Positions 32,528-40,849 of a DNA stretch of 64,000 bases are shown here, piece after piece. Positions within the stretch are counted from its first letter, which is position 1. Each line of letters starts with the position of its first letter. A model generated the notes under the pieces. That model was not told the origin of the DNA. It made no database searches and was given only the letters and a program-made list of their open reading frames with translations. Both the position numbers and the translations under genes were made by a program. Source of the stretch: Paraburkholderia aromaticivorans (GTDB lineage: Bacteria > Pseudomonadota > Gammaproteobacteria > Burkholderiales > Burkholderiaceae); the NCBI RefSeq assembly GCF_012689525.1, contig NZ_CP051514.1, positions 2,356,001-2,420,000 of the forward strand, read 5' to 3'.

Positions 32528-33718
32528 ATGCCGAATGTGACCAAATTTCTATACGGGGTTGGCGTAGCCTTCATTATGGCGTTGGTGTTGTCGAGTTTCG
32601 TCCACGCGCAAGCCGGCGACGTGTCCGATGTCGACCCCAATACCGGCGTCCCGGTCGATACAGAGAGTCCGGGCGTCACAACGGCGGCTACGACCGTAAT
32701 CTCGGCCGCACTCGGATCAGATGTAAGCGGCGAGGGTCTTGCCGCTACAGCCGCCGACATTACGAATGCCTTTAACAAAGTTAGCGCGTTGGTCACGCAG
32801 ATCACGGGAAGTATTATCGGGGCCGCGACAAGCGCTGCTCAAACTCTCAATTCCGAATCAGACAAGTTAGCGGGTGGGCTCGCGGTCATTGTCGTCGTGC
32901 TCACTTTCGTCGAGTTCGCTGGCACCCATCATCCGGTATCCGCCTGGGTGAAGGCGTTTCAGAACCTGCTCGTCCTGGGCATGTTCGCCACCGTGTACGT
33001 TGGGTACGGAACAGCCGCACCCGGGTTCTGCAACTGGTTTCTCACGCTTGCCAAGAATCTGAACGGCGGCTCGACACCGGTGCAGGCAATCGGGAAGGCC
33101 GCGGGGTCCGTCTGGCTAGGCATTGTTCATTCGGCCGATGGCGCGAGCTTTTCACAGTGCGTCCAGATTTTCGCTATCGATCTTCTGGCGCTTCTCTGCC
33201 TTCTGGCGATCTGCATATCCGGTGTGATCTTCCTGTACTACACCATGGTCGGGGCGGTGCAGTCTGGTGTTGGCATCGTGTTCGGGAAGATTGCCATAGC
33301 GCTCGGCTTTCATGATATGACGCGGGGTTTCTTCTCGTCATGGCTTGCGTTCATGGTCCACGCCGGGATGTACACAGCGGTCGCTGGTGCCATGAATACG
33401 CTCGTTATCAGCCAGTTTCTAGCGCCTTTGCAGACCGCTTCGGGCACCCTGAACTTCTCGACGAGCTTTGCCTCGGTTATCAGTGTCACCATTTCGTCCA
33501 TATTCATCATGCTGTTGTCGCTGGAGATTCCGAAGATTGCCGGCATGTTCGGGTCGGGCGGAGTGTCAGGTGGCCCAGGTATCGCCGGGAAGCTTGTCGC
33601 GGCGGCTACCGCCGGCGCCTTTGGCGCATCGCGTCGCGGCGACGAAGACAGGCCCAAAGATGACGATGAGAAGAGTGACGACGATGCGGATGGCAGTAGC
33701 GACCAGAAACCCGTGTGA
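32528..33718 (+). CDS. VirB6/TrbL-type membrane protein, second copy
   Basis: 396 residues, clearly a paralogue of the preceding gene: GGLAVIVVVLTFVEFAGTHH, YYTMVGAVQSGVGIVFGKIA and the closing LSLEIPKIAGMFGSG are nearly the same. It differs in a longer N-terminal region and an acidic, charged C-terminal tail (DEDRPKDDDEKSDDDADG). The 72-base gap between the two copies has no terminator. Confidence 0.82.
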   Translation: MPNVTKFLYGVGVAFIMALVLSSFVHAQAGDVSDVDPNTGVPVDTESPGVTTAATTVISAALGSDVSGEGLAATAADITNAFNKVSALVTQITGSIIGAATSAAQTLNSESDKLAGGLAVIVVVLTFVEFAGTHHPVSAWVKAFQNLLVLGMFATVYVGYGTAAPGFCNWFLTLAKNLNGGSTPVQAIGKAAGSVWLGIVHSADGASFSQCVQIFAIDLLALLCLLAICISGVIFLYYTMVGAVQSGVGIVFGKIAIALGFHDMTRGFFSSWLAFMVHAGMYTAVAGAMNTLVISQFLAPLQTASGTLNFSTSFASVISVTISSIFIMLLSLEIPKIAGMFGSGGVSGGPGIAGKLVAAATAGAFGASRRGDEDRPKDDDEKSDDDADGSSDQKPV

Positions 33719-33810
33719 CCTGAGCAGGGCGGGCTACGCGACGAGGCAGCGCAAGATACGACTGGCGCCAGATCAAGACATACGCATTGAACATAGAGTC
33801 ATTCACCACC

Positions 33811-35013
33811 ATGCCCACGAACTTCCGAGCGATCGATTCCTTGCAGAAGATCGGCGAGCTTTCCAAACGGGTCGAGCTCATCAAGCAGTGCGCCAATGAA
33901 GCGAAGCCGGTCTATTTCGAGCAGAAGTGGATGGCCGTACTCATCAGATGCGCCGAGTGGCACTCGAGCCAGCCACTCTGTCCGGAACTCTACAGGGAGC
34001 CGGGCGGCGCCCTCCGTTGGACCATCGAGCTTGCCTTTTACGCGATGCGCCTGGCCGGTGCGCAAAAGTTCGCGGCCAACCTTACGTCCGAGGAACGTCG
34101 CCGCGTCGAGCCTCAGTACACCTACGGCGTGTTCATCGCGGCCGTCTGCTCGGGACTGGACGAGCCGCATCGCCACTTCTGTGTTTTCCGTGCGTCGGAT
34201 GACGCGGGGTGGAATCCCTCTGCGCACGGTGCGTTGAATCCGTGGCTCGGCGGCTCCGAATTCCGGCTTGTCCGCCGCGAGGTTCCGCTCCCGGTTGAAC
34301 GCATGCGTACCGGCGTGCTCGCCCAACTGATCGTTGGCCAGGAATTGCTGTCCGCGCTCGATACCGTCGTCCTCGCGCAGGTCTTCGGAGCGATCAATCC
34401 CGCACCCATGCCACTGCAAGGAGAGTCCATCACGCACAAGGTGGTGCGGGAGGCTGTGAAGGTCGCCACCGACTTTGACCTGAAGGCCCAGCGTGCAGAA
34501 TTCGCTCCCGTGGAGTTCAGCGTTCCTCCTGCGATCGATGTCGCGAACGTCCTAGTGCCGGTTCAGGAACCCGTCGCCGCGCAAGCCCCGGTCGGCGAGA
34601 AGCAAACGCCTGGGCCAGTCACTGCGCCAACGACCAAGGCGTCCGGCAGCAAGCCGGTAGATCCTCGGCAAATCTCGCTGCTCGATGCGGTCGCGGGCGA
34701 CGCCGGCTCTGCTGGCGCAACCAGGGACGAAGTGCCGACGCTGGAGGACGGCCTGAAGGACTACCCGCCCATGATTGTCGACTTCTTCCGGGCGCTCAAA
34801 GAGGACGTCGAGTCAGGAAAGGTGAAAGTCGCGTGGGCGGCAATGGGACTCACCATCGCCAAGCGGATCCTTGGCGGGTACGGGATCGCCAGTGACTCAC
34901 TGATCGAGGTGCTCCGGAAGAAAGGGGTCCTGCTCGGGAACACCAAGACCGAAATTACCATCGCCCAGGGGCTCGGTCGGCTCATCAAGGCGCGTGAGGA
35001 AGCCTCCTCATGA
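33811..35013 (+). CDS. TraI_2-like (MobH relaxase-related) protein, catalytic residues degenerate
   Basis: About 400 residues, overlapping the TraD gene by four bases. The N-terminal region (YREPGGALRWTIELAFYAMR, then QYTYGVFIAAVCSG) follows the pattern of TraI_2/MobH relaxases (GGLLxHTLEV, WTYAVFxAALLHDIGK) but lacks their His and His-Asp pairs. The C-terminal 90 residues (YPPMIVDFFRALKEDVESGK, GVLLGNTK) resemble the TraI_2_C domain. A Pro/Ala linker separates them. It may be an inactive relaxase homologue or accessory. The frame is open from TTG 33787; ATG 33811 is a guess. Confidence 0.6.
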   Translation: MPTNFRAIDSLQKIGELSKRVELIKQCANEAKPVYFEQKWMAVLIRCAEWHSSQPLCPELYREPGGALRWTIELAFYAMRLAGAQKFAANLTSEERRRVEPQYTYGVFIAAVCSGLDEPHRHFCVFRASDDAGWNPSAHGALNPWLGGSEFRLVRREVPLPVERMRTGVLAQLIVGQELLSALDTVVLAQVFGAINPAPMPLQGESITHKVVREAVKVATDFDLKAQRAEFAPVEFSVPPAIDVANVLVPVQEPVAAQAPVGEKQTPGPVTAPTTKASGSKPVDPRQISLLDAVAGDAGSAGATRDEVPTLEDGLKDYPPMIVDFFRALKEDVESGKVKVAWAAMGLTIAKRILGGYGIASDSLIEVLRKKGVLLGNTKTEITIAQGLGRLIKAREEASS

Positions 35014-36878
35014 TCCCTTACATCAACCACTTCCGCCCCGTTTATGAGTCGAGCGCGATGATCGCGTGGTTCGGCGCGATGCTCGTCGTGCCACTCAGCG
35101 GAATGCCGTATGGCTGGGTCTTCGCGTTGCTGGCGATGTGCCTTTTCCTTGTGCGCTCCGCTCAGGTCTGGTCGGCGCTCAGTTTTCGAATGGCGATCTC
35201 GACGAAGTGGCTGACGACGCTGGAGGTCCCGAAGCTGCTCGACATCCAGCAAAAGATGCGCAAGGAGTCCGACTCGATGTACCTCGGCATCGGATTTGAA
35301 TGGACGCAGAAGCATTGCCAGATTGCTCACGACATCCTCCGCATGCCGACCACCGACATTCCTGGCCTGCCACGGTGGCTTAACAAAACGCCGACTGGTC
35401 GCAAGTTTGAGGCGTGGATCGAAGAGATTTTTGCGCCGCCTAACAGCAAGCTCGACCGCATGCCTCAGGGATCGTCCTGGATTCACGGGATGGAGAAGAA
35501 CAAGGGCTACGTGCCATTCCACTACAAGGCAATGGGTGGCCATACCGCGGTTGCCGGCACGACGGGGTCCGGCAAGACGCGTACGTACGAGGTGATTTCC
35601 ACGCAGGTCATCCACAGCATGGACGATGTGCTCATCATCATCGACCCAAAGAACGACGAGGACTGGAAGCAAAGGGTTGAGAGGGAATGCGCGCGGACCG
35701 GCCGGAAGTTTCTCTATTTCAACCAGTCGAAACCGTCGCTGTCGATCCGCCTGAATCCTCTTGAAAACTGGTCGCAACCTTCCGAAATCCCGAGCCGGAT
35801 TGCCCAACTGATGGAGGAGGGGCCGTTCCGCAGTTTTGCCTACCTGTTCATCGACCGCGCGGTGAAAGGCGAACTGTACGTCGAGGACAAGCCGAACCTG
35901 CGATCGATTCTGAACTACGCGCAGGCGGGGGTGGCCACGCTGCTTGAGCGTGCGCTCATCAAGTTCTTCCGGGAAGAGAAATTTGCGAACTGGGAAGAAG
36001 AGCTGGCTGCCAGCATGCAAAGACTACAGCAAAAGGGTGCGGGTCGCGTGGACGGCATGGTCGATCTGTACAAGACACGCTTCGGCAATTCTGGCAACCG
36101 CCACGAGGCGCTGGAAGGTCTGATTGCTACGCACTCGCACGACAGGGAGCACTACATGCGGATCATCGCGTCCGCGCTTCCTTTGTTGCAGATGCTGGCA
36201 ACCGGCGAAACCGGTCTGATGCTCGCGCCGAAGAACGATGATTTCTCGGATGAGCGTGAGATATGGGACATCGATAAAGTCATCAAGCAAAAGGCCGTGC
36301 TTTATATGGGTCTTGATTCGCTGTCAAACAAGATCGTGCAGCAGGCGATCGCGTCGATGATGCTCGCCGACGTGGCAGCTGTGTGCGGGGCGGTCTACAA
36401 CTTCTACGCGGAGCGGCCGAGCGTCGTTCTGATCATTGATGAGATCGCTGAAGCCATCAACGAACAGGTGATCCAGGTGCTCAACAAGGGTCGCGGCGCC
36501 GGCTTCAAGGCGTTCGTTGCCTTCCAGACACGGTCCGATCTGACAGCAACCCTCGGAGAGGAGTCGAAAATGTTGCAGGTTTTGGGCAACCTGAACAATC
36601 AGATCATCCTAAGATTGGAAGACACAGATACGGCGCAGTGGTTCTCCGACAAGGTTGGAGAAACCGCGATCCGTAATCTCGTCATCAATAGCAGCACAAG
36701 CACCGGAACCGAGTCACACATTGGAGAATTTCAGGGTTCGATTTCGAGGTCCCTACAACTGGAGAAGGCGCCACTGATTCCGACGCGCTTGATTCACGGC
36801 TTGCCCAACCTCCAATATTTCATGCGGATTTCGGGCGCAGCCGTCTACCAAGGCCGTGTTCCAATTCTTTCAAATTAA
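35010..36878 (+). CDS. traD: TraD/TraG-type coupling protein (T4CP)
   Basis: 622 residues: two N-terminal membrane segments (MIAWFGAMLVVPLSGMPYG, WVFALLAMCLFLV), then the ATPase with Walker A GTTGSGKT at 183-190 and Walker B VVLIIDEIAEA. The block VLIIIDPKNDEDW and a Gln finger AFVAFQTRSDLTATLGEE are typical of VirD4/TraD proteins. It brings the relaxosome to the channel. The form is like that of SXT-type elements, where TraI (MobH) and TraD are also neighbours. Confidence 0.92.
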   Translation: MIPYINHFRPVYESSAMIAWFGAMLVVPLSGMPYGWVFALLAMCLFLVRSAQVWSALSFRMAISTKWLTTLEVPKLLDIQQKMRKESDSMYLGIGFEWTQKHCQIAHDILRMPTTDIPGLPRWLNKTPTGRKFEAWIEEIFAPPNSKLDRMPQGSSWIHGMEKNKGYVPFHYKAMGGHTAVAGTTGSGKTRTYEVISTQVIHSMDDVLIIIDPKNDEDWKQRVERECARTGRKFLYFNQSKPSLSIRLNPLENWSQPSEIPSRIAQLMEEGPFRSFAYLFIDRAVKGELYVEDKPNLRSILNYAQAGVATLLERALIKFFREEKFANWEEELAASMQRLQQKGAGRVDGMVDLYKTRFGNSGNRHEALEGLIATHSHDREHYMRIIASALPLLQMLATGETGLMLAPKNDDFSDEREIWDIDKVIKQKAVLYMGLDSLSNKIVQQAIASMMLADVAAVCGAVYNFYAERPSVVLIIDEIAEAINEQVIQVLNKGRGAGFKAFVAFQTRSDLTATLGEESKMLQVLGNLNNQIILRLEDTDTAQWFSDKVGETAIRNLVINSSTSTGTESHIGEFQGSISRSLQLEKAPLIPTRLIHGLPNLQYFMRISGAAVYQGRVPILSN

Positions 36879-36883
36879 GAAAC

Positions 36884-37402
36884 GTGAGTGAACTTCTAAA
36901 AACCGCCGCACGGGAACACAAGCTTGCTGGAAAACTCGCCCAGATCTTCGTTGTGTCGCCGCAGCTCGAGTTGGCCGCTGGCCGCGTCGCTGATTTCATT
37001 GGCCTTCGCTTTCAGGGCGAGCAGGATGCGCTTATCAAGGAGGTCTTGCTGCGCGCCCTCGAACAACACAAAGGCGCAAGTAAGCAGTGCAACCCCGACC
37101 TTGCTTTCCTGCACGGGCTTTTCGAGCACGCGGATCGTCTCTATCGCCGCCGTCATGTCGCGAAGAAGGGCGAACAGTACTTCGTCTGGTTGCCGATGAT
37201 CGAGTCGATCACCCAGTTCGAGACCAGGCACGAGACGATGCAGATCGACACGATTGGGGAATGCTGCCCGGACGAGATCACGCCGCATTCCGCAGCCTTT
37301 CAACTAGCGGCCCGGACGCTTCCGGGTGAACTGTTCCGCCTGTTCCTGGAGGACCACGATGCCAGCCATCGTAACGGTAATCGCGAAGCTGTCGCGCATT
37401 GA
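36884..37402 (+). CDS. Hypothetical conjugation-operon protein, 172 aa
   Basis: GTG 36884 follows the traD stop by five bases (TTAAGAAAC between). Soluble, helical (LLKTAAREHKLAGKLAQIFV; ALIKEVLLRALEQHKGAS), with no signal peptide. It overlaps the next gene by 44 bases in another frame. Family not recognised. Confidence 0.6.
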   Translation: MSELLKTAAREHKLAGKLAQIFVVSPQLELAAGRVADFIGLRFQGEQDALIKEVLLRALEQHKGASKQCNPDLAFLHGLFEHADRLYRRRHVAKKGEQYFVWLPMIESITQFETRHETMQIDTIGECCPDEITPHSAAFQLAARTLPGELFRLFLEDHDASHRNGNREAVAH

Positions 37403-37619
37403 CGAGCAACTGGCTCGCCGCGCCTGGCTTTCTGCCGGCGAAGCGGATTCGGTCGAGAACGCGATTCCGCCTGAATTCACCACTGGCAAGGGGGCGCGCG
37501 TCTACGCGCTTGCCTTCGTGCTTCGTCACTACCCGCTCCAGTGCGGGATAGGCACTTTCGGCCTCCTGCTCTTTGCGTTCTATCTGATCGGTCAGCTCGC
37601 ATTTAAAGTCAATGTCTAG
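37359..37619 (+). CDS. Small membrane protein of the conjugation operon, 86 aa
   Basis: ATG 37359 has a CTGGAGG ribosome site, which decides the start over 37326. The C-terminus is one membrane helix (CGIGTFGLLLFAFYLIGQLA); the N-terminal part is soluble. It overlaps the DUF4400 gene by eight bases. Confidence 0.6.
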   Translation: MPAIVTVIAKLSRIDEQLARRAWLSAGEADSVENAIPPEFTTGKGARVYALAFVLRHYPLQCGIGTFGLLLFAFYLIGQLAFKVNV

Positions 37620-38214
37620 CCGCTTCGTATCCCACATTCGCTGGTGGTTTTTCATTGCACCGTTGCTGGCACTGTTTCTGATGCCGCTGCTGGACAACGA
37701 ACAACTCTTTAAGGTCTACCCGGAGGAGACAGATTCTGTGTCGACTCTGCTGGGCCCGGACCGGGCGGATAGTGCGATCGAACGGGCCAATGCCGACTTC
37801 AAATCGTGGTTTGTCGACACAGGTGCGGTGCGTGCCACAATGGACCAGTCGGATCACAAGGATATGGACGATACGATCGGGAACCCGGTCGCGCGGCGGT
37901 GGGCGCACAACTTCTGGTTTCTGATCTACCGGATCACATACCGTGCCTCGGTAATGAGGGTGTGGGTTCTGGGTACGATCCTGATGTGCGTCGCATCTTT
38001 CATCGACGGTGGGACCAGGCGCAAGGTGAACGCGGCAGCGGGTGGAGTGGTGCGCCCCCTTCATTTCCACGTGGCCGCGCACGGCATTGTGCTCGTGCTC
38101 GGAGTGGTGTTTACGGTCCTTATGCTTCCCATGCCGATTCTCGCTCCGTTCTGGATTGCGGTCTCGGCCACCCTCGTCTTTCTCGTCTGGCGGGCCGCAG
38201 CGTCCTACCATTGA
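37612..38214 (+). CDS. DUF4400 family membrane protein, C-terminus formed by IS end
   Basis: 200 residues with three or four membrane helices (WWFFIAPLLALFLMPLL; VWVLGTILMCVASFIDG; IVLVLGVVFTVLMLPM; WIAVSATLVFLVW). The pattern and the place behind traD suit DUF4400, a family seen in SXT-type and related conjugative elements. The stop TGA at 38212-38214 belongs to the tnpB right end (TTGACGTCC), so the original C-terminus is probably lost or changed. Confidence 0.75.
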   Translation: MSSRFVSHIRWWFFIAPLLALFLMPLLDNEQLFKVYPEETDSVSTLLGPDRADSAIERANADFKSWFVDTGAVRATMDQSDHKDMDDTIGNPVARRWAHNFWFLIYRITYRASVMRVWVLGTILMCVASFIDGGTRRKVNAAAGGVVRPLHFHVAAHGIVLVLGVVFTVLMLPMPILAPFWIAVSATLVFLVWRAAASYH

Positions 38215-39280
38215 CGTCCTCGCCGCCCTGAAGGACGGGGATTCCCACGACTGGCGCTCGACGTCCCGAGCGGAGAATGTTCAAGGCAGCATTGGTATCG
38301 CGATCATGCACAACACCACAGCTACAGCAAGTCCACTCTCTTATTCGCAAACCTGCGATACCTTTCGGCCGCGTCGCGCTGTCTTTGGAACCGCACGTCG
38401 AGCAGGTCTGGGAAGAACCTCTTTCGTTCACCTCTTCGAACGTGGCGCCGTGCGCAATCGCTTTGTAACGGAGCTTGTCGCGGAAGGACGACCAGGATGC
38501 GTCGTAGACGCTCTTTGCCATCCTGGTTCTGGCGAGTCTGACGGCCGACACGTTGCCGACCGCGATGCAATCGAACCGGCGCACGAGATCGAGTGCGAGC
38601 TTGTGCTGAAAATCGGCCCGAGCATTCGCAACCTTCGCATGCAACTTCGCAATATGGCGCTTGTGCTTGCGGGCGCGCTGCGCCGTCGCCAGCTTTCCGG
38701 CTGCGCGACGGCCAAACCGGTCATTGGGCGTTTTCTCGCCGTTGGACAAGGCGGCAAAGTCATCCAGACCGAGGTCGATGCCTACACCGCTGCTGATCGG
38801 GCGTGCGGGGACGTCGGTGACCTCTACCGCGATATCGAGGAACCAGTTGCCGCGGGCGTCCTGCGCGAAGTTGGACCCGTCCTTGATCCTGCCTTCGGGC
38901 AGAGGGCGGCTGTTGAACACGCGAAATGTGTTGCCCGCAAACCGGAAAGCGTCCCCCTCGCGCTTCAGGTCGCGCCCCTTGAGCGGAACCCATCCAAGGG
39001 TCTTGCGGCCGCGATAGCGCAGGTATGGCCGCTTATGCTGGCTGCGCGACTTCGCATACTGCTCGCACGTCGCATTGACCGTGCCCGAGTGGATGCCGAG
39101 TTCCTTGCTACTGCCGGTCGTCAGTACGTTGAGATCGAAGCCTGTTGGCCACTTTTTGCCCCACTTGAGCGCGTGTTTCTGCGTGTCGTTGCAGAATTTC
39201 CAGACGTAATTCACCGCGCGGCTTTGCTGGTTCAGCAAGCCGTTCAGCGATTTCACCCGGTAGCGGTAAACACGAATCAT
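38120..39280 (-). CDS. tnpB: TnpB RNA-guided nuclease family protein (IS605/IS1341 type)
   Basis: From ATG 39280 about 386 residues. RuvC-I GVGIDLGLDDFAALSNG, zinc ribbon CSTCGS...CCSC, and RuvC-III HDRDTNAALNIL are all there. At RuvC-II, where most TnpB have E-D/N-L, this one reads IAVGNVSAVRL, so the usual Glu is replaced. FEEVNERGSS just before the zinc ribbon could hold a substitute acid. The frame has no stop inside the element and runs through the right end into the antisense of the DUF4400 gene. A longer start at 39364 is unlikely. Confidence 0.85.
   Translation of the reverse strand: MIRVYRYRVKSLNGLLNQQSRAVNYVWKFCNDTQKHALKWGKKWPTGFDLNVLTTGSSKELGIHSGTVNATCEQYAKSRSQHKRPYLRYRGRKTLGWVPLKGRDLKREGDAFRFAGNTFRVFNSRPLPEGRIKDGSNFAQDARGNWFLDIAVEVTDVPARPISSGVGIDLGLDDFAALSNGEKTPNDRFGRRAAGKLATAQRARKHKRHIAKLHAKVANARADFQHKLALDLVRRFDCIAVGNVSAVRLARTRMAKSVYDASWSSFRDKLRYKAIAHGATFEEVNERGSSQTCSTCGSKDSATRPKGIAGLRIREWTCCSCGVVHDRDTNAALNILRSGRRAPVVGIPVLQGGEDVNGRTLRPARRERRGWPRPQSRTERESAWEA
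38211..38251 (-). repeat. IS605-type right end of the 38 kb tnpB
   Basis: TTGACGTCCTCGCCGCC followed by CTGAAGGACGGGGATTCC, the minus-strand form of the right-end core. It overlaps the C-terminal codons of the tnpB frame, as is usual for omega-RNA-producing ends. Confidence 0.65.
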
Positions 39281-39406
39281 GCCGTCTATTTTAACGTGGG
39301 AATGCCGCCTGCAGGCGGCGCCCCTGTCACTCCCCGTCCTGAAGGACGGAGTTTCTCGGAGCAAATCTGATGAGCGGGCGGCGCTGGGGCGCCAACGCGA
39401 TCCCTG

Positions 39407-39727
39407 CTACTCCTCGTCCGGATCATCGAAGGTACCCAGCCAGTAGTGGCGCCAGTACCATCTGCGCAGGGTGGGCTTCTCGTTGCCCCAGAAGAGCTTC
39501 CTGTTGAGCTTGCGGAAGCCGATGAAGAGAGGGATCAAACCAACTCCCCAAAAAAGCTGATACATCGCGAGAAACATGAGGACGAGGCTAATATGCGGGT
39601 GACCATGCTCATCAACCCAGCCCGACAGTTTCAGGGAGCAGAAGGCCGCAGCGAGGGCCGTCGGAAGTTTCAGGAGCAGCGGCACCCGCTTCCACGGTGA
39701 AACGATCGTTTCAGTGAAGATGTTCAT
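39407..39727 (-). CDS. Hypothetical membrane protein, 106 aa
   Basis: Minus-strand ATG 39727 has the ribosome site GAGAGGAGAAACC, which fixes the start. Two membrane segments (LLKLPTALAAAFCSLKL; LVLMFLAMYQLFWGVGLIP) and a Trp-rich basic tail (RRWYWRHYWLGTFDDPDEE). Stands alone opposite to its neighbours. Family not recognised. Confidence 0.6.
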   Translation of the reverse strand: MNIFTETIVSPWKRVPLLLKLPTALAAAFCSLKLSGWVDEHGHPHISLVLMFLAMYQLFWGVGLIPLFIGFRKLNRKLFWGNEKPTLRRWYWRHYWLGTFDDPDEE

Positions 39728-39929
39728 GGTTTCTCCTCTCGCCTTGGGGCTATCTCTCAGGTACGTGCTTTGAGAGTACAGCAGCGCGATCATAGTCAAG
39801 ATCCGCCGCCAAAGTGGCATATCCTCCGAAAGCTATTGAAATTCCCCGCTGTTTCCAACAGTCATCCTCATCTCATCTTGTGAAAATGGTCCATCCCGCG
39901 CGTGGGGCGCGGTACGTTGACCAACAAGG

Positions 39930-40844
39930 ATGACCATGACTATTGAAACCGGTGAGGTACCAGGCTTCGAGCACAACGGTGCTGATCTCGCCGCCCATGG
40001 CGCGGCAGCCAACGAACTGCCCGATTTTGCCAACCAGGGCGGAGCAATCGTCAAAGCGGTCGGTGGCGAGGCTGGTGGCGAGGCCGGTGGAGAAGCCGAA
40101 GACGCGCCGTTCACGGCCGAACTCGAACAGATGACCAGGACCGCTGCTGCGCTGCAGGAGCAAGGTCTGCTGACGGTCGACGAAGCAGCCGAGCAGGTAG
40201 TCGAAGTTGAGCAGACCCGTCGCCGCTATCAAAACCTGTCTGCGGACGAAAAGCGCGCGATTAACCGCCGGTTGAAGGAGCAAGGTCGGCGCCTTCTTGA
40301 GAGGCAGGTTTCCGGTGCACCGGTGATCGTTGAGACGGTGACGCTGAACCACAACCGCCTCACGCCCGTCCTCCTGACATGGTGGGCTTTCCTGAACCGT
40401 ATGTCCGTCAATATCGGTCGCTTCGGTCGGAGCACGTTCGACAACCAGCGTAACGCCGACACTGTCCAGAAGTGGTTCGAAGATCAGCAAACGAAACTCT
40501 CTGAATACGCCGACGAGCAACTGGACGTCGCGGCGGCCTTCTGCACGCAGGCCGAGCAACTGATCATCGAGAAAGGCCGTCAGCCGTTGCGCCCGACGAT
40601 CACCCGCCCGTCGCTGGTGATCGAGGTCGAAGCGTTTACCCCGTACTCGTACGATCTGCTGCAGACCATCATCAACTTCGACAAGGCGATGAGTTACTTC
40701 GACTTCATGGTGTTCAACCGTGTACGTGACCAGAGCGACGTTGACGACGAGGTGAATCGCTTTCTCAACAAACTGCGCCCGGTCGGCGTGCGTGGTCTCA
40801 ACACGCACCGCAAGCTCATGCTCACGATCCAGAACCTGCACTGA
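39930..40844 (+). CDS. Possible AcaB/DUF1845-like (PFL_4669 family) protein
   Basis: 304 residues from ATG 39930 (second Met at 39936). After an acidic, Gly/Ala/Glu-repeat start (GGEAGGEAGGEAED) comes a soluble helical domain. The segment YSYDLLQTIINFDKAMSYFD and the following Arg/Leu-rich helix recall AcaB-like proteins of integrative conjugative elements, some of which regulate transfer genes. This is a weak pattern match. It ends six bases before the helicase start, so the two probably share an mRNA. Confidence 0.45.
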   Translation: MTMTIETGEVPGFEHNGADLAAHGAAANELPDFANQGGAIVKAVGGEAGGEAGGEAEDAPFTAELEQMTRTAAALQEQGLLTVDEAAEQVVEVEQTRRRYQNLSADEKRAINRRLKEQGRRLLERQVSGAPVIVETVTLNHNRLTPVLLTWWAFLNRMSVNIGRFGRSTFDNQRNADTVQKWFEDQQTKLSEYADEQLDVAAAFCTQAEQLIIEKGRQPLRPTITRPSLVIEVEAFTPYSYDLLQTIINFDKAMSYFDFMVFNRVRDQSDVDDEVNRFLNKLRPVGVRGLNTHRKLMLTIQNLH

Positions 40845-40849
40845 TCAGC

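Noticed and set aside
34761..36020. Long minus-strand ORF, 419 codons
   Set aside because: Antisense to the TraI_2-like and traD genes, which are well supported.
38042..39370. Plus-strand ORF, 442 codons
   Set aside because: Antisense to the tnpB on the minus strand, which has RuvC and zinc-ribbon motifs.
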